Of a DNA stretch of 64,000 nt, positions 20,388-30,804 are shown piece by piece. This DNA comes from Babylonia areolata (Eukaryota > Mollusca > Gastropoda > Neogastropoda > Buccinidae): contig NC_134882.1 in NCBI RefSeq assembly GCF_041734735.1, forward strand, positions 18,323,915 to 18,387,914, in the 5' to 3' direction. Numbering within the stretch: the stretch's first letter is position 1; the number at the start of each line of letters is the position of its first letter. The notes beneath the pieces are model-generated. The model saw only the letters and a program-made list of their open reading frames with translations. It was not told the DNA's origin and did no database searches. The position numbers and the translations under genes are program-made.

Positions 20388-21250
20388 GTGCGACCAGTAC
20401 GCATCGCACACTGCAACCTTCATGGATCAACGACTCGAGCAGGAATCACTGGAGTCATAGAGCAGATATCCCTGAAGCAGTTCATGAACTGCGCTCAGAG
20501 TCGGGTGGACACCAAACATGCGGAGACGTGGTTGGAGGCGGGAGGCTTTGCGCTGGGGCCCATCACCTTGGAAGCGGCCATCGCTCTGCCTCACCCTCTG
20601 CTCCACCAGGTGCAGGATGACTTCCTCCGTGTCCATGACAAACGGCTGAAGCGGCTGTGGTTCTTGTGGCCGCAGCAACACCACCCACAGACCTCTGGGA
20701 GCACCAACTGCGGCTGTCTGGGCGGGTGCGAGTTCTTCGGGTCTAACAAGAAGGGCGCCACCTTCTTCAGGTCGCACAAGCACCGCGAGTCCTCCCAGGT
20801 GGCCATCCCCCAGGTGTGCTCGGCAGGGCATGACCCTGGCTTCGGTCAGAGCCTGCTGCACGAGGGCAAGCTGGTGTTTGAGGTGGGCATGATCGGGCTG
20901 CGCACATCGCCCAACAAGGTGTCCCCGACCCAGTTCTCCTTCACCAGGGGCTACATGAGCGACCTGGCCAGCCCTGACACAGCTGAGGTCCCCCTGGTCA
21001 GCACCACCATGGTGAATGATGAGGAGGTGGCGGGGAGCGGGGAGGGGTCTGCCAATCACTCCCCTGTGAAAGGGACAGAGGAGATGGCTCTGTTGAGGGA
21101 GCACATCTCCCCGCACGTGGCCGGAGTGCGGCCGCTGTCGGCTCACAGTGACAGTCTGGCCTATCAGACGTCCACTCCTGCTGTGGCAGCGGGCAGAGAG
21201 CCTCGGCATGAGACACAGAGTTTGTACGATCAGAACTCGCCACAGGACAG
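20388..21250 (+). CDS. BLTP1: BLTP1 exon 19 (863 bp)
   Basis: Acceptor CATTTTAG, donor GTGGGT, phase 0 to 2. The first half is conserved: VRPVRIAHCNLHGS, ETWLEAGGFALGPIT, DKRLKRLWFLWP and the Cys motif NCGCLGGCEFFGS (window residues about 979-1266). Human has IRVANCNLHNQS, AYWLEAGSANLGLIT, DARTKRLWFLWP and NKCGCLGGCRFFGG. The second half is a variable Ser/Pro linker after GQSLLHEGKLVFE (human GQSLLQPGEWIIT). An 'antisense' open frame of 260 codons over this exon is a GC-rich shadow. Confidence 0.96.
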
Positions 21251-21344
21251 GTGGGTTGGTTTTTTATTTATTTGTTTTTAAAAAAAATATAATTCAGTTC
21301 TTGTTTCCTTGAATGGGTAGGACTGAATAAGTGCAGTTAAGTGT

Positions 21345-21403
21345 ACAAACGTTGTATGTGTGTGGGTGTTGTGTGTGTAGGTGTGGATGTGCATGTGTGT
21401 GGA

Positions 21404-21445
<42 letters not shown>

Positions 21446-21495
21446 TTTGTGTGTGCAGGTGTGTGTGCATGCAGGTGTGTGTGTGTGTGTGTGTT
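21345..21495 (+). repeat. (GT)n microsatellite
   Basis: Imperfect GT/TGTGGA repeats, pure at about 21408-21440. Confidence 0.9.
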
Positions 21496-22035
21496 AGTGT
21501 GCTGCAAAGTTTAGATAGAATGACTGCTGTATCTTCTGGTAAAACAGTCGAAAAGGGTTTATAAAAGTTGGCAGAATTGTCCTCTGGATAAAAATCTTGT
21601 AACCAGTGTTTTGTGACACACTTCCAAAGGACATTTCAGTCAACATTTCATGCCCCGTTTTCTACATATTGGTTGTACATGTGTATATACAATTGAAAAA
21701 ATTTTTCCTTTCAAATTTCCATTGTATCCAGCTGAATGAATCACGAGAACTCGCCTGTCTATCTCTCAGTAAAAAACCAAAACCAAAACAAAACAGATAA
21801 AACCCGTAACATCTTTGCATCATCATATTTTGAACATATATTTTGTTTCTTTTTTTCATTTCAGTTTCTTTGTGTTTTTTACAATGTGTGGAGCAGGAAG
21901 AGGAACTTTATTTTATTTTCCTGATTCCTGCCTCTTGCTTGGGGACAATCTTATCGGTCTTGTATCTTGTATAGACTTTCCTTTTTTTTTTTTTTTTTTT
22001 TTTTTGTTAATCAAAGAGAAAAATTATTTTCACAG

Positions 22036-22897
22036 GTTCCACCACAGGCAGTTTCTTCACACCTCAGCTTCCATTCCACCTTCACCGTCAGGCGTACGTG
22101 TCGATTACCGAAACTCCATATCCAGTGGGCGAAGCTCAGAGATTTGCACACGGTTCTCCAGCAAATCATCGCTGGCCAGCCCTGTGTCTCTGCGCCATGG
22201 CTTTGTTGGTGCTGAGCGGGTCAGTTCTTCGATCTCGCTGGAAAGTGAACAGTATTTCTCTGCCGAAGAGGAAGCGCTGGCCAGTTCGGAGAATGAATGT
22301 GCCAGTGCTATCCTGGAGAGCACAGTGCTGGCTTCTCCAGGGTGTCTGGATGCTACAATGATGGCTGTCCTGGAGAAGGAGAGAAGCCCAGATAAAGATG
22401 GGACTTTGAAAAGCAAGGATTCGAAATATTCTGAGTTTTCTAACTACCAGAGTTTGTCAGACGACAGAGACAGTACGCTTCGTGCCAGTGACCGATCGAC
22501 AAAACCTCTGATTGAAGACTGTGATGATGATCATGATGACAATGATGGTGATGATGACAGAGTTTCCTCTGCCAGCTCTTCATCCTGCTCCACACTGTCA
22601 TACACGTCGGCTCCCAGCGAGCAAGACTTTGACTCGGATGAGATCCCAGAAGACTTCACCTTGGTGCACCTTCACACTCACATGAACCAGCCAATCACAA
22701 ACTCCCCCTTACTTTTGAACTGCTACATGCGACATCTTTCCCAGTTCCAGTGCCATGATTGGCTGAGCCCAGGCCCCACCCACACCATTTATCCAATCAA
22801 GAAGGGTCTGCGGTCCGTGCAGTCAGAATACTCATTATCTTCTGCTAGTCATTCCATGTACAGTGCTACATCGTCCTGGATGCCGCATTTCACAAAG
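22036..22897 (+). CDS. BLTP1: BLTP1 exon 20 (862 bp)
   Basis: Acceptor ATTTTCACAG, donor GTGAGA, phase 2 to 0. Mostly a low-complexity Ser/acid linker (window residues about 1267-1553): SISLESEQYFSAEEEALASS (human MADSEAYFSAAEEFEPISS), an Asp-rich run DDDHDDNDGDDD, then a conserved block PLLLNCYMRHLSQFQCHDW (human PVMNCYQTYLTQFQVINW) and SSWMPHFTK. The last 27 bases and the donor are tandemly duplicated in the intron. Confidence 0.94.
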
Positions 22898-23020
22898 GTG
22901 AGATTGCTGTTGTGGGTGTATTTATCATTTCTTTTCACAGCTTAATCGTCCTGGATGCCGCATTTCACAAAGGTGAGATTGCTGTTGTGGATGTATTTAT
23001 CATTTCTTTTCACAGCTTGG
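22871..23020 (+). repeat. Tandem duplication (75-bp unit) spanning exon 20 end and 5' splice site
   Basis: Two copies of 75 bp, 22871-22945 and 22946-23020, differing by very few bases. Each holds the last exon codons (WMPHFTK), the donor GTGAGATTG and a pyrimidine-rich TTTCTTTTCACAG. Copy 2 repeats the donor at 22973, and the CACAG at 22936-22940 can serve as an acceptor, so 22941-22972 is a possible 32-nt pseudo-exon. Confidence 0.92.
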
Positions 23021-23244
23021 TGATTTTAGACTTTTAAGAAATTTGAAACTGTCCCCAAAATTGCTTTTGTTCCTAACATCAGAACAAAATTATGGTAAAT
23101 TTTTGGGGTTTTTTTTTTTTTGAAAGAGTTAAGCTGACATTGTATTGGAATAGTCATTTAAGTCTCCTTTCAGAATGATTGAGAAACTAATAACTTTTTA
23201 AGAAATAGAGTATGAGTGGTGACTTAAGAAAGTAATCTGATAAG

Positions 23245-23295
23245 TGTGTGTGTGGGGTGGAGGCGGGGGGGGGGGAGTTGGGGGGGGGGGGGCAC
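23245..23295 (+). repeat. Poly-G-rich tract
   Basis: Two long G runs (about 23265-23275 and 23280-23293) separated by AGTT, with G-quadruplex potential. Confidence 0.85.
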
Positions 23296-23860
23296 ATGCA
23301 TGTGTCCCAAGTTTTATGGATACTCAGAAGCATAGACCCAGACACTTGAAACAACCACAGAGGCATAAGGAAAACAAAAGTGTCCTCAGTCCCTCTGTCT
23401 GTCCAGCAGTCTGGTGGTTTGGAGACACAGTATGGTCAGCAAAATGAGGGAGGAAAAGAGAAAGTGTAAAATGCAATGAAATCAGGAAAAGAAGAAAATG
23501 AAAAGTACAGAACGAGGATTCAAGTCACAAAGCTTGTATGTGTTTTTATGATATATTACCACAATTTTACAGAACAACTGAAGTGCTGACTATATCAAAT
23601 ATTGATTATTCTTAGGCACTGCCTGCCATCTTATTGACTAAACAGCTTCTTATGGTGGTCGTGTGTGTGCATCTGCAGGTGCGTTGAATTGTGTTTGTTT
23701 GTTTGCATACATTTGTTTACATATGGTTACTTGATGCATGTATGTTTATGTATGCATAACTTTTTTTTTTATCGTAAATGCCACTAGCTCCTTGCGTGGA
23801 AGGTATGAGTGCCAGTCTGCATTCTTCTTCTTCATATTGTTATTTATTTATTTATTGTAG

Positions 23861-24114
23861 GTGAAGGAGGGGTTCAGTATGAGCGTGATGAGGCAGAAGG
23901 AGGAGGTGAAGTTCCCCTCCCCCCCATCCAGAAAATCCACAACGCCCGTCTTCAGCTTCCAGGAGGAGGATGTGGAGGGGAGGGGTGAGGACGAGGAGGA
24001 GTCAGACCTTCATGCCGTGCTGTCGGAGAACACGTCGAAAACAACGGCTGTGGTGCAAGTGACTGGGGCTCTGGATGTTCTGGTGACTCCCTTGCTTTTG
24101 GAGTCTTTGCAGAG
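23861..24114 (+). CDS. BLTP1: BLTP1 exon 21
   Basis: Acceptor TTTATTGTAG, donor GTGTGT, phase 0 to 2. It encodes VKEGFSMS, an acidic linker, then TTAVVQVTGALDVLVTPLLL and ESLQR (window residues about 1554-1638). Human has VIKQGLTANS and TTAIVEVKGTVDVVLTPLVA. Confidence 0.94.
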
Positions 24115-24663
24115 GTGTGTGTATGTGTACGTGTGTGTCTGTGTGTCTGCATACAGGTGCATGTGCTCTTGGTATATGTGTGTGAAGGTGTGAACATGAG
24201 CGTGAGTGTTTGATACAAGTGTGTGGATATTTTACATGATTCAAAATGAATAGCTCACCAACCCCACCCCCCCTCATACTCCTCCCCCCCCCCCTCCAAA
24301 AAAAAAAGACCAAACAACAACAACAACCAAGTAACTTCCAAAACCAGCCTCCAAACTTGTTTGAAACTTTTAGTAAGACAAGCATTATTTTCCACATTCT
24401 TTTGCAGGGCTTAAAATTTAGAGCACACCTTCTTCACCATTGGTGTGAAATCTCTTCCTTTTTGGGCGTACCTCTGTTTCTCAGTGGGATGGCTGGGCAT
24501 GTGTTTGTTTCTTGTTGTTCAGTATATGATGTTTGGACCCATGACCATTACTTTTTGTCTCCTTAATTTTAATTACCAGGGATCATACGGCCCCTGTGTT
24601 TCCCCCACCAGTCATGAAACGCTGTTTTATTTTATTTAAATTTAAAATTTTTTTTTTTTACAG

Positions 24664-24904
24664 GTACGTGGAAGCGGTCACACCCACTCTGGCCAAGCTC
24701 CACCCATCGGCTTTGATTGACGGCCTGCACAGCCAGTGCCTAGATCGCCTGAAGCAGCAGAACAAGCTGAAGAAGCTGTCAGAGGGAGGAGATGAGAGTA
24801 TGGGTGGCCCTGTGGGGCTGGCTCCATCCCCCACGATGAGCGGGGATGAGGGGCTGGATGTGGCCAAGACGTCTTCACTGCAGGCGCTGTTCACTCTGCC
24901 CAAG
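24664..24904 (+). CDS. BLTP1: BLTP1 exon 22
   Basis: Acceptor TTTTTTACAG, donor GTGAGC, phase 2 to 0. It encodes YVEAVTPTLAKLHPSALIDG and LHSQCLDRLKQQ, a Gly/Ser linker and SLQALFTLPK (window residues about 1639-1718). Human has YIEAMVHCASTRHPAAIVDD and GLQTNVSIPK. Confidence 0.93.
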
Positions 24905-24924
24905 GTGAGCTGTCCGTCACGCGC

Positions 24925-25265
24925 CTGCCTGTATGTCTGTATGTGTATGTCCCTGAAGTTCGCTTCCTTCTACTCTGTTGTTCTGTTTGTATTCCTGCGT
25001 GTCTGTAGCTGTATGTCCTGTCAAGTTCTCTTTCCACTTCCCTGTCGATCTGCTTGCATTCATGACTCTGCTGCTCTATGTGCTTGTCTGTATGTCCCTG
25101 AAATTCTCCTCCTCTCTGTTGGTCTTGGTCTATCTGTATTTGTGTTTGTCTATATGTCCTTCAAGTTCTCTTCCTTCTCTCTGTTGGCCTGTCTGTATTT
25201 GTGTATGTCTGTATGTCCTGTCAGTTCTCTTTCCACTTCCCTGTCAGTCTGTTGGCATTCATGTC
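24925..25265 (+). repeat. Minisatellite after exon 22, about 60-70-bp degenerate period
   Basis: CTGTATGTCC, then TTCTCTTCC, then CTGTTGGTCTG, then GTATTTGTGTNTGTC recurs about five times, starting about 20 bp after the donor. Confidence 0.75.
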
Positions 25266-25439
25266 TCTGCTTCTTTACCATGCTCTTTTTGTCTTGTCTT
25301 GTTTTGTTTTTGTTTTTTGTTATTGTGTTTTTTTGCTTTATTTAAGGAAATGTTACAGTGTGGCATAAATAATGTTTTGAGCATTCAGTGACACATATGT
25401 ATCTTGCTGTTCTCTGGAGAATCATTTGGCAGGACGTGT

Positions 25440-25935
25440 CAGTGTCTTAAACTCCTGTCTGTTGCATATAAACACTTTTGTTGTGAAACATCCATTCATG
25501 GAGTAAAAGATTCCTGTTTCCATAAGAAAAGATTCTTAATGGAAAACTTCCTTTCTACATAAGAAAAGATTTCTGTCTCCATAAGGTAAGATTCCCTAAG
25601 GAAAGATTCTGGGGTGGGTTGCATGAGCGAACTTAGCAGCGCTAAGCTTGATTATCACTAAGAAGGTTCCCAGCTCCATGGTGAATTCAGTGTACTAAAG
25701 AACATTCTTAACTTTAAGCAAACTTAACACTGCAAAGATCGCCTGGTCTCCATAAAAAAGAGATTCCTTAAGGAAAGCTTCATTTCTCCATAAGAACATA
25801 ATCCTGTCCCCACTGGGAAAGTGTCCTGAAGGAAAGGTTACTCTCTCCACAAGAAAAGATTCCATACAGAAGGATTCCTCTCCCCTGTAAGAAAAGATTC
25901 CGAAAAAACAAATTCCTTATTCGGAAAGCATCTAA
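25440..25935 (+). repeat. Degenerate minisatellite of about 28-32 bp with a nested MITE-like copy
   Basis: CCATAAGAAAAGATTCC-type units repeat on both sides of the family F element at 25614-25750, which therefore seems to have inserted into the array. Confidence 0.7.
25614..25750 (-). mobile_element. Palindromic MITE-like element, family F, copy 2 (inverted)
   Basis: The reverse complement aligns with 19453-19590 along its length (GTTAAGAATGTTC, GAATTCACC and TGGAG blocks, ending CATGCAACCCAC). Confidence 0.7.
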
Positions 25936-26002
25936 ATTTCTTTCTTACTTTATAACAGAAATCTTTTTTTTTTTAATACTTTTTTGTTTTGGGTGATTGC
26001 AG

Positions 26003-26272
26003 ATTAACGTGTGTGTACTCCAAGCCTCCATAGTGGAGGAGGTGATCCCCTTTTCCAACCTGGACAACGTGAATGATCTGATGGCCGTGTCACTGCTGTC
26101 GTTGTGCTTGGACAGCCTGCGTTGCCAGCTGCTGGCCAACAAACACTCCTGCACCCTCTCTCCACTGGCCGCCGGACCCCCACCCAAGGAGAGTCTGGGC
26201 CCCAAGCTCAGCACCTCCTCTGCTGCAGGGGTGGCCAAGGCTGTCCAGGACTTTGGGTCACAGCTGGACAAG
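26003..26272 (+). CDS. BLTP1: BLTP1 exon 23
   Basis: Acceptor GTGATTGCAG, donor GTGACT, phase 0 to 0. It encodes INVCVLQASIVEEV and AVSLLSLCLDSLRCQLLAN, then a Pro/Ser linker (window residues about 1719-1808). Human has VNLCLLQASVEES and HVSLVALCFDRIATQV. Confidence 0.94.
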
Positions 26273-26287
26273 GTGACTTAGAATTTG

Positions 26288-26672
26288 AAAGACGGGTGCA
26301 ATAGCCGAATGGTTAAAGTGTTGGACTTTCAATCTGAGGGTCCCGGGTTCAAATCTCAGTAACGGCGCCTGGTGGGTAAAGGGTGGAGATTTTTCTGATC
26401 ACCCAGGTCAACATATGTGCAGATCTGCTTGTGCCTGAACTCCCTTCGTGTGTATACGCAAGCAGAAGATTAAATACGTGCGTTAAAGATCCTGTAATCC
26501 ATGTCAGCGTTAGGTGGGTTATGGAAACAAGAACATACCCAGCATGCACACCCCCAAAAACGGAGTGTGGCTGCCTATGTGGCGGGGTGGGAACAGTCAT
26601 ACACGTAAAGGCCCACTCGTGTGCATATGAGTGAACATGGGAGTTGCAGCCCATGAACAAAGAAGAAGAGAA
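26288..26672 (+). mobile_element. tRNA-headed SINE, family A, second full-length copy
   Basis: GCAATAGCCGAATGGTTAAA, a head with B-box GGTTCAAATC, the body blocks of 8522-8915 and a GAAGAAGAG tail. It inserted about 15 bp after the exon 23 donor. Confidence 0.85.
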
Positions 26673-26872
26673 AGAATTTGAAAAAAAAAAAAGGCAAAAA
26701 AAAAAAAAAAGAAAAAATAGTTTAGACATTGTATCAGAATTGATTAGCAGAATGTAAAAGTCATTATGACTTAAGAAAAAATATTTGTAGACAGTGTACG
26801 AAAATTTATTAACCAAATTTGAAAAGTACTGCAGCAGGCACAGTCACCTAAATCCAATATCTGGTTTTGGCC

Positions 26873-26960
26873 CACCTTGTGGGTTAAGGGTGGAGATTTT
26901 TCTGATCTCCCATGTGTGCAGGCCTGCTAGTGTCTGAACCACCTTTGTGTGTATAAACAG
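26873..26960 (+). mobile_element. SINE family A, internal fragment
   Basis: GGGTTAAGGGTGGAGATTTT and CTGATCTCCCATGTGTGCAG to GTGTGTATAAACAG match the middle of family A only. Confidence 0.7.
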
Positions 26961-27355
26961 TGGGATGAGAGGCACATTTGGACTATGGAAAGAGATAGTA
27001 ATTGTATTTGGATTATGGGATGAGATGATAGACACATACAGATTGTGGGATGAGATACTGACAGTAAACATATACAAACTATTGGATGAGATAGTGGACA
27101 TGTATAGCCTATGGGACAAGATAGTAATCACACATAGCCTATGGGATGAGATAGTAAACACATATAGACTATGGGATGAGACTAGTAGACATGTGTAGCC
27201 CATGGGATGAGATAGTAAACATGTCTAGAATATGGGATGAGATGGTTAATACACATAAACTATGGGATGAGATAGTAAACATGTACAATGGCATGAGATG
27301 GTGAACTTGTATAAATTATGGAATGAGATAGTAAACATGTATAGACTATGACAGT
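26958..27355 (+). repeat. 30-bp minisatellite
   Basis: About 13 copies of ACTATGGGATGAGATAGTAA plus ACACATATAG, with scattered substitutions. It runs to about 60 bp before the exon 24 acceptor. Confidence 0.92.
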
Positions 27356-27417
27356 CAGCAGGTGTGGACACATTATAGCATGAGGGCAGAGTTCTGACTC
27401 AGCGCTGACTGTTGCAG

Positions 27418-28136
27418 GACAAGGAGATGACGGAAGTCAGCCGTGAGGAAAACGTGGGCACCCTGCATATCGCCCGCATCCACCTGCAGCTGAGGCGACT
27501 GCTTAAGCACAGCAACTTCAGTGACAACATCATCCTGACTGCCATCCCCGACCACCGCTCCAGCGTCCTCTTCACCTTCTCCTACGACAACGCCAGCACC
27601 CTCTCCTCCAGCGCCTCCTCTCAGCAGCCTGGGTCACCACGGCGACGGCTGTCCCGACAGTCAAGCCGGGACTGGCGTGACGACCCACTGCTGTCATCCA
27701 TTGGCTTCATCATGATGGAGTGTGGGCTGGAAGATGTGTCCATCACCGCCGTGCGACGTCTTGGGTACAAAGACTCTGAGGAGGCACAGATGGAGGAGAA
27801 GCTGGACGGGCTGGAGAAGGTCCTGACTGACCTCCAGAGCTCGGCCAAGGAGGAGATGGAGGAGCAGGCGGAGAGCACGTCCAGTCCAACGGACGAACCA
27901 GTGCCTCTCAGCTCCCCCTCCGCCCGCCAGAGCACGGCTTCTCTGTCATCGTCATGGGACTCCACGGGGTCACTGCGCCCCTCGGACACTCTGGATGTGA
28001 AAACCGCGGCTGTGCGTCCGGTCCCCCAGCCTCTCAAAGGAGATGCCTCAACGGGGATCTTGAAGCTCAAAACAGTCTGGTTCCACTTTGCAGCACCTCC
28101 TCCCATTTCTATCAAGAAGAAAGTGGATTTCACCAG
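27418..28136 (+). CDS. BLTP1: BLTP1 exon 24 (719 bp)
   Basis: Acceptor GTTGCAG, donor GTGAGT, phase 0 to 2. It encodes LHIARIHLQLRRL, NIILTAIPDHRSSVLFTF, GFIMMECGLEDVSI and, after a long Glu/Ser linker, LKLKTVWFHFAAPPPI (window residues about 1809-2048). Human has LNIHRVHGQLRGL, AITAIPFEKSKVLFTL, GWIMFECGLENLTI and LTIKEIWFSFAAP. Confidence 0.96.
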
Positions 28137-28254
28137 GTGAGTGTTTTCTTCAGTGTGACGTCTTTTCACGTCTTGTGATTTTAGATGGAAAAAAAATCTG
28201 GATATACATGAACAAGAACTAAATACAGTGCATTTTGTGCATGTAAAATGAATT

Positions 28255-28425
28255 TAACAGCAACAGTAGTTGACCCTGGCAAAATTCTGTGAAGAAAAAA
28301 ACAACACTTCGATAGGATGACAAATACACTTGCAGACAGGAAAAAAAGCAAAAGGAAAAAAAGGGGTGATGCTGCACTGTGGTGGCACGCTCTCCTATAG
28401 GAGACCAACATGAATTTCACAAAAA
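28255..28425 (+). mobile_element. SINE family B, 3' fragment
   Basis: CCTGGCAAAATTCTGTGAAG, then ACTTCGATAGGATGACAAA, then CACGCTCTCC matches the 3' half of the element at 13132-13560. Confidence 0.75.
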
Positions 28426-28563
28426 GATATCTGTTGATGGAAACCCACATGAATGATGAATCCTTCACATTCTCTATCTCTGTCTCAATGTGTGTGTCTC
28501 TCTCTGTCTCTATCTTTCACTCTCTCTCTCTATTTGTTCATTTATTTACTGTTTTTTTCCTAG

Positions 28564-28744
28564 GTTGGACTGGAATTTGCTGAGCACAGCCACCCCAGCC
28601 ATCAATGCGTGGATGAATCCGTCGGACCGCCTGATGACGTCTGTGAGACAGCTGGTGCGTGTGCTCAGCATGAGGACCTGCTCTGTCATTGCCTGCATGA
28701 TGACCGAGGCCCTTGATGTTCAGGGCATCCATGTCTCTTACAAG
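28564..28744 (+). CDS. BLTP1: BLTP1 exon 25
   Basis: Acceptor TTTTTCCTAG, donor GTACGG, phase 2 to 0. It encodes LDWNLLSTATPAINAWMNP, RTCSVIACMMTEALDVQGI and HVSYK (window residues about 2049-2108). Human has LNLLSTATPAVGAWLVP and RICAVMGCIMTEALENKSV. Confidence 0.95.
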
Positions 28745-29179
28745 GTACGGCAGTACACTAAAGGAAATTTGTTATATAGGTTTTTTTTCTCAAGGCTTGA
28801 TCAGCGTGTTGGGTTTATGCAAAGATCAGGCATCTGTTCCGGCATGATGACTGAAGCCCTTGATGTTCAGGGCATCCTTGTCTTGTACAAGGTATGGCAG
28901 TACACTTTGGGAAATTTGTTGGTTTTTATGTCAAGGCTTGTACAGCGTGTTTTTCAAAGATCAGGCATCTGCTTTCCTTTTTTTCTTGACAGCAGATGTG
29001 TCGGCTTCACTGTTACCCCAACAGCATCAGCAGATGTCAAAGGATAGGTGAAGGTGTTGTGTATATGGATCAGTCTGCACACTTTGACACCTTCTTGAAA
29101 CTTAAAACTGAAATGTGTACGTTTTGCTTGTTGTCAAGTTGGTTTTCTGCTACTCCAGGGTATCCATGTCTCTTTCAAG
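28745..29179 (+). repeat. Tandem copies of exon 25 end, donor and tail-module fragments
   Basis: 28842-28891 repeats the last 50 or so bases of exon 25 (MMTEALDVQGI-LVLYK) and its donor GTATGGCAGTACACT. 29157-29179 is a third, shorter copy with donor GTACTT at 29180. Between them lie family C fragments (28788-28834, 28931-29111). The unit of exon end, donor and module fragment has therefore been copied. Confidence 0.85.
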
Positions 29180-29545
29180 GTACTTATGTATCTTGGTGAA
29201 GTTTTGTTCATGCATGTTTGTTTGTTGTCATGGTTGGTTGTCTGCTTACATCTGGTTTATTGATTTTTTTTTTTTTAACAGAAAGTTATCAAAGTTTGAT
29301 TCTGACTGTAAAAGAAAGGAAGAAAGTTGTTGAAGAAGAAAGAAAGGCGGAAGAAAAAAAATGGTATAATCATAAGAAATAAAGAATACTAAAAGACATA
29401 CAAACAGAGAAGATAAGAACAACACACTCACATACTTTTTAAAAAATAAGAAGGTAAGAAATTTAGAAGCTAGACCTTTTCTTTTTGTTTTTCACAGATT
29501 AGTGGCAGCCTTCCACGTTTACTCAAAACAAGGATCACCATTTTT

Positions 29546-30504
29546 GACTCACTTGTGTAAACAAAGTGAGTCTGTGTTTTAACCCAGTGTTAAGTTGTCT
29601 GTGTGTATGTGTGTCTGTGTGTGTGTGTGTGTCCATGATAACATTTGAACATTGCCATTTTCTCTGGAAATACTTTGTCTGCCAATACCAAATTTAACTC
29701 AAACATAGTATGAAAAAACAAATCTTCACAGTCATACCAATAACAGTTTGTAAGTCTCCTGAATTAAGGCATTTTTCTGAATAATTAACGTTTTATTTCA
29801 TTGAGGTTTGTTCTGAAATCCGAAAATTAAAAAAAACAAACACTTCCCACTGAGTTTGGCCTACTAGAAGGTAGATTGTATTTGAAGATGACATGACCTT
29901 GTTTCTCTTGTTCACAGTTAAAAGAAAAGAAATACAAATTCAGGACAGAACACATACAGTGATACTCACTACACCACATATTCTAAAGTGGACACTGAAT
30001 TAACTGGAATGAATGTAAAAAAAAAATTGAATCAATCATTTCTTTCAGCTCGTTGTAGGCCTCTACTGGTTCATGCAGATCTAGAGATCTACCATATGTT
30101 GTGGTGTGCTTGAAGGGATGGCAAAGTCTCCTTTACCGTCAAAATAAAAGAATAATCAAAATATAATAAAACACACAAAAATATGATTTAAACGACGTTA
30201 TTACATCCGCTACAGTCACATCTGTTTGTTGCAGGAAGAAGAAAATGTCAACATAACTTTAAGTATTAAATTTAGTCAAATAACGTCAGATGCATCACAG
30301 CAGTGGGGATACAGTCTGCTTGCTTCGGAACTGAACATGGATGGTTCGATCCTGCTCTTATTTTTTATTTTAAAAATATTTTTTCTCCCAGGTTTATTCT
30401 GTGTATCATATTTAATACAGAACACTTTTCATCAATTTTTTAAATCCCTTTTTTGCTCTCCTCATAATTCCTTTACTGGATAAAGTGTGAAGCACAAGTG
30501 AGTC
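29546..30504 (+). mobile_element. Non-autonomous TIR element, about 0.96 kb (GACTCACTTGTG ends)
   Basis: GACTCACTTGTG at 29546-29557 is perfectly inverted as CACAAGTGAGTC at 30493-30504. The left end also holds a local palindrome (GACTCACTTGTG and AAAGTGAGTC 4-5 bp apart). The interior is AT-rich and without an open frame that I recognise. I remember similar termini from other snail sequences. The target-site duplication is unclear. Confidence 0.65.
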
Positions 30505-30804
30505 TTGAGAGCTTTGCCTTTTTTTTTTGCAGCCCCATTTCCAGGCTGTCTGTATGCTGTTACTCTAACGTAATGTATTTTGAGTCCCTCAAAACACATC
30601 CACACCTTGGCTTACTGCCACAGTCCCAGCTAGCAGTCCACTGGGATCTGTCAGTGCTAGGTTGTCATGGGGCCACACACCAAAGCAGACTCTGCACTGC
30701 TACTGAGTTCGTATTTGGAAGCTAGACTTATGACTGATTTAGAAACTAGACTGAAAGTGAGTCTGGCCATCACGTAAACTAAACGCCCACTGACGTGTTG
30801 ACAG

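Noticed and set aside
20427-21209. 260-codon open frame antisense to exon 19, and similar antisense frames over exons 24, 30 and 32
   Set aside because: GC-rich exon shadows. The + strand frame is strongly conserved with human BLTP1 and explains the openness.
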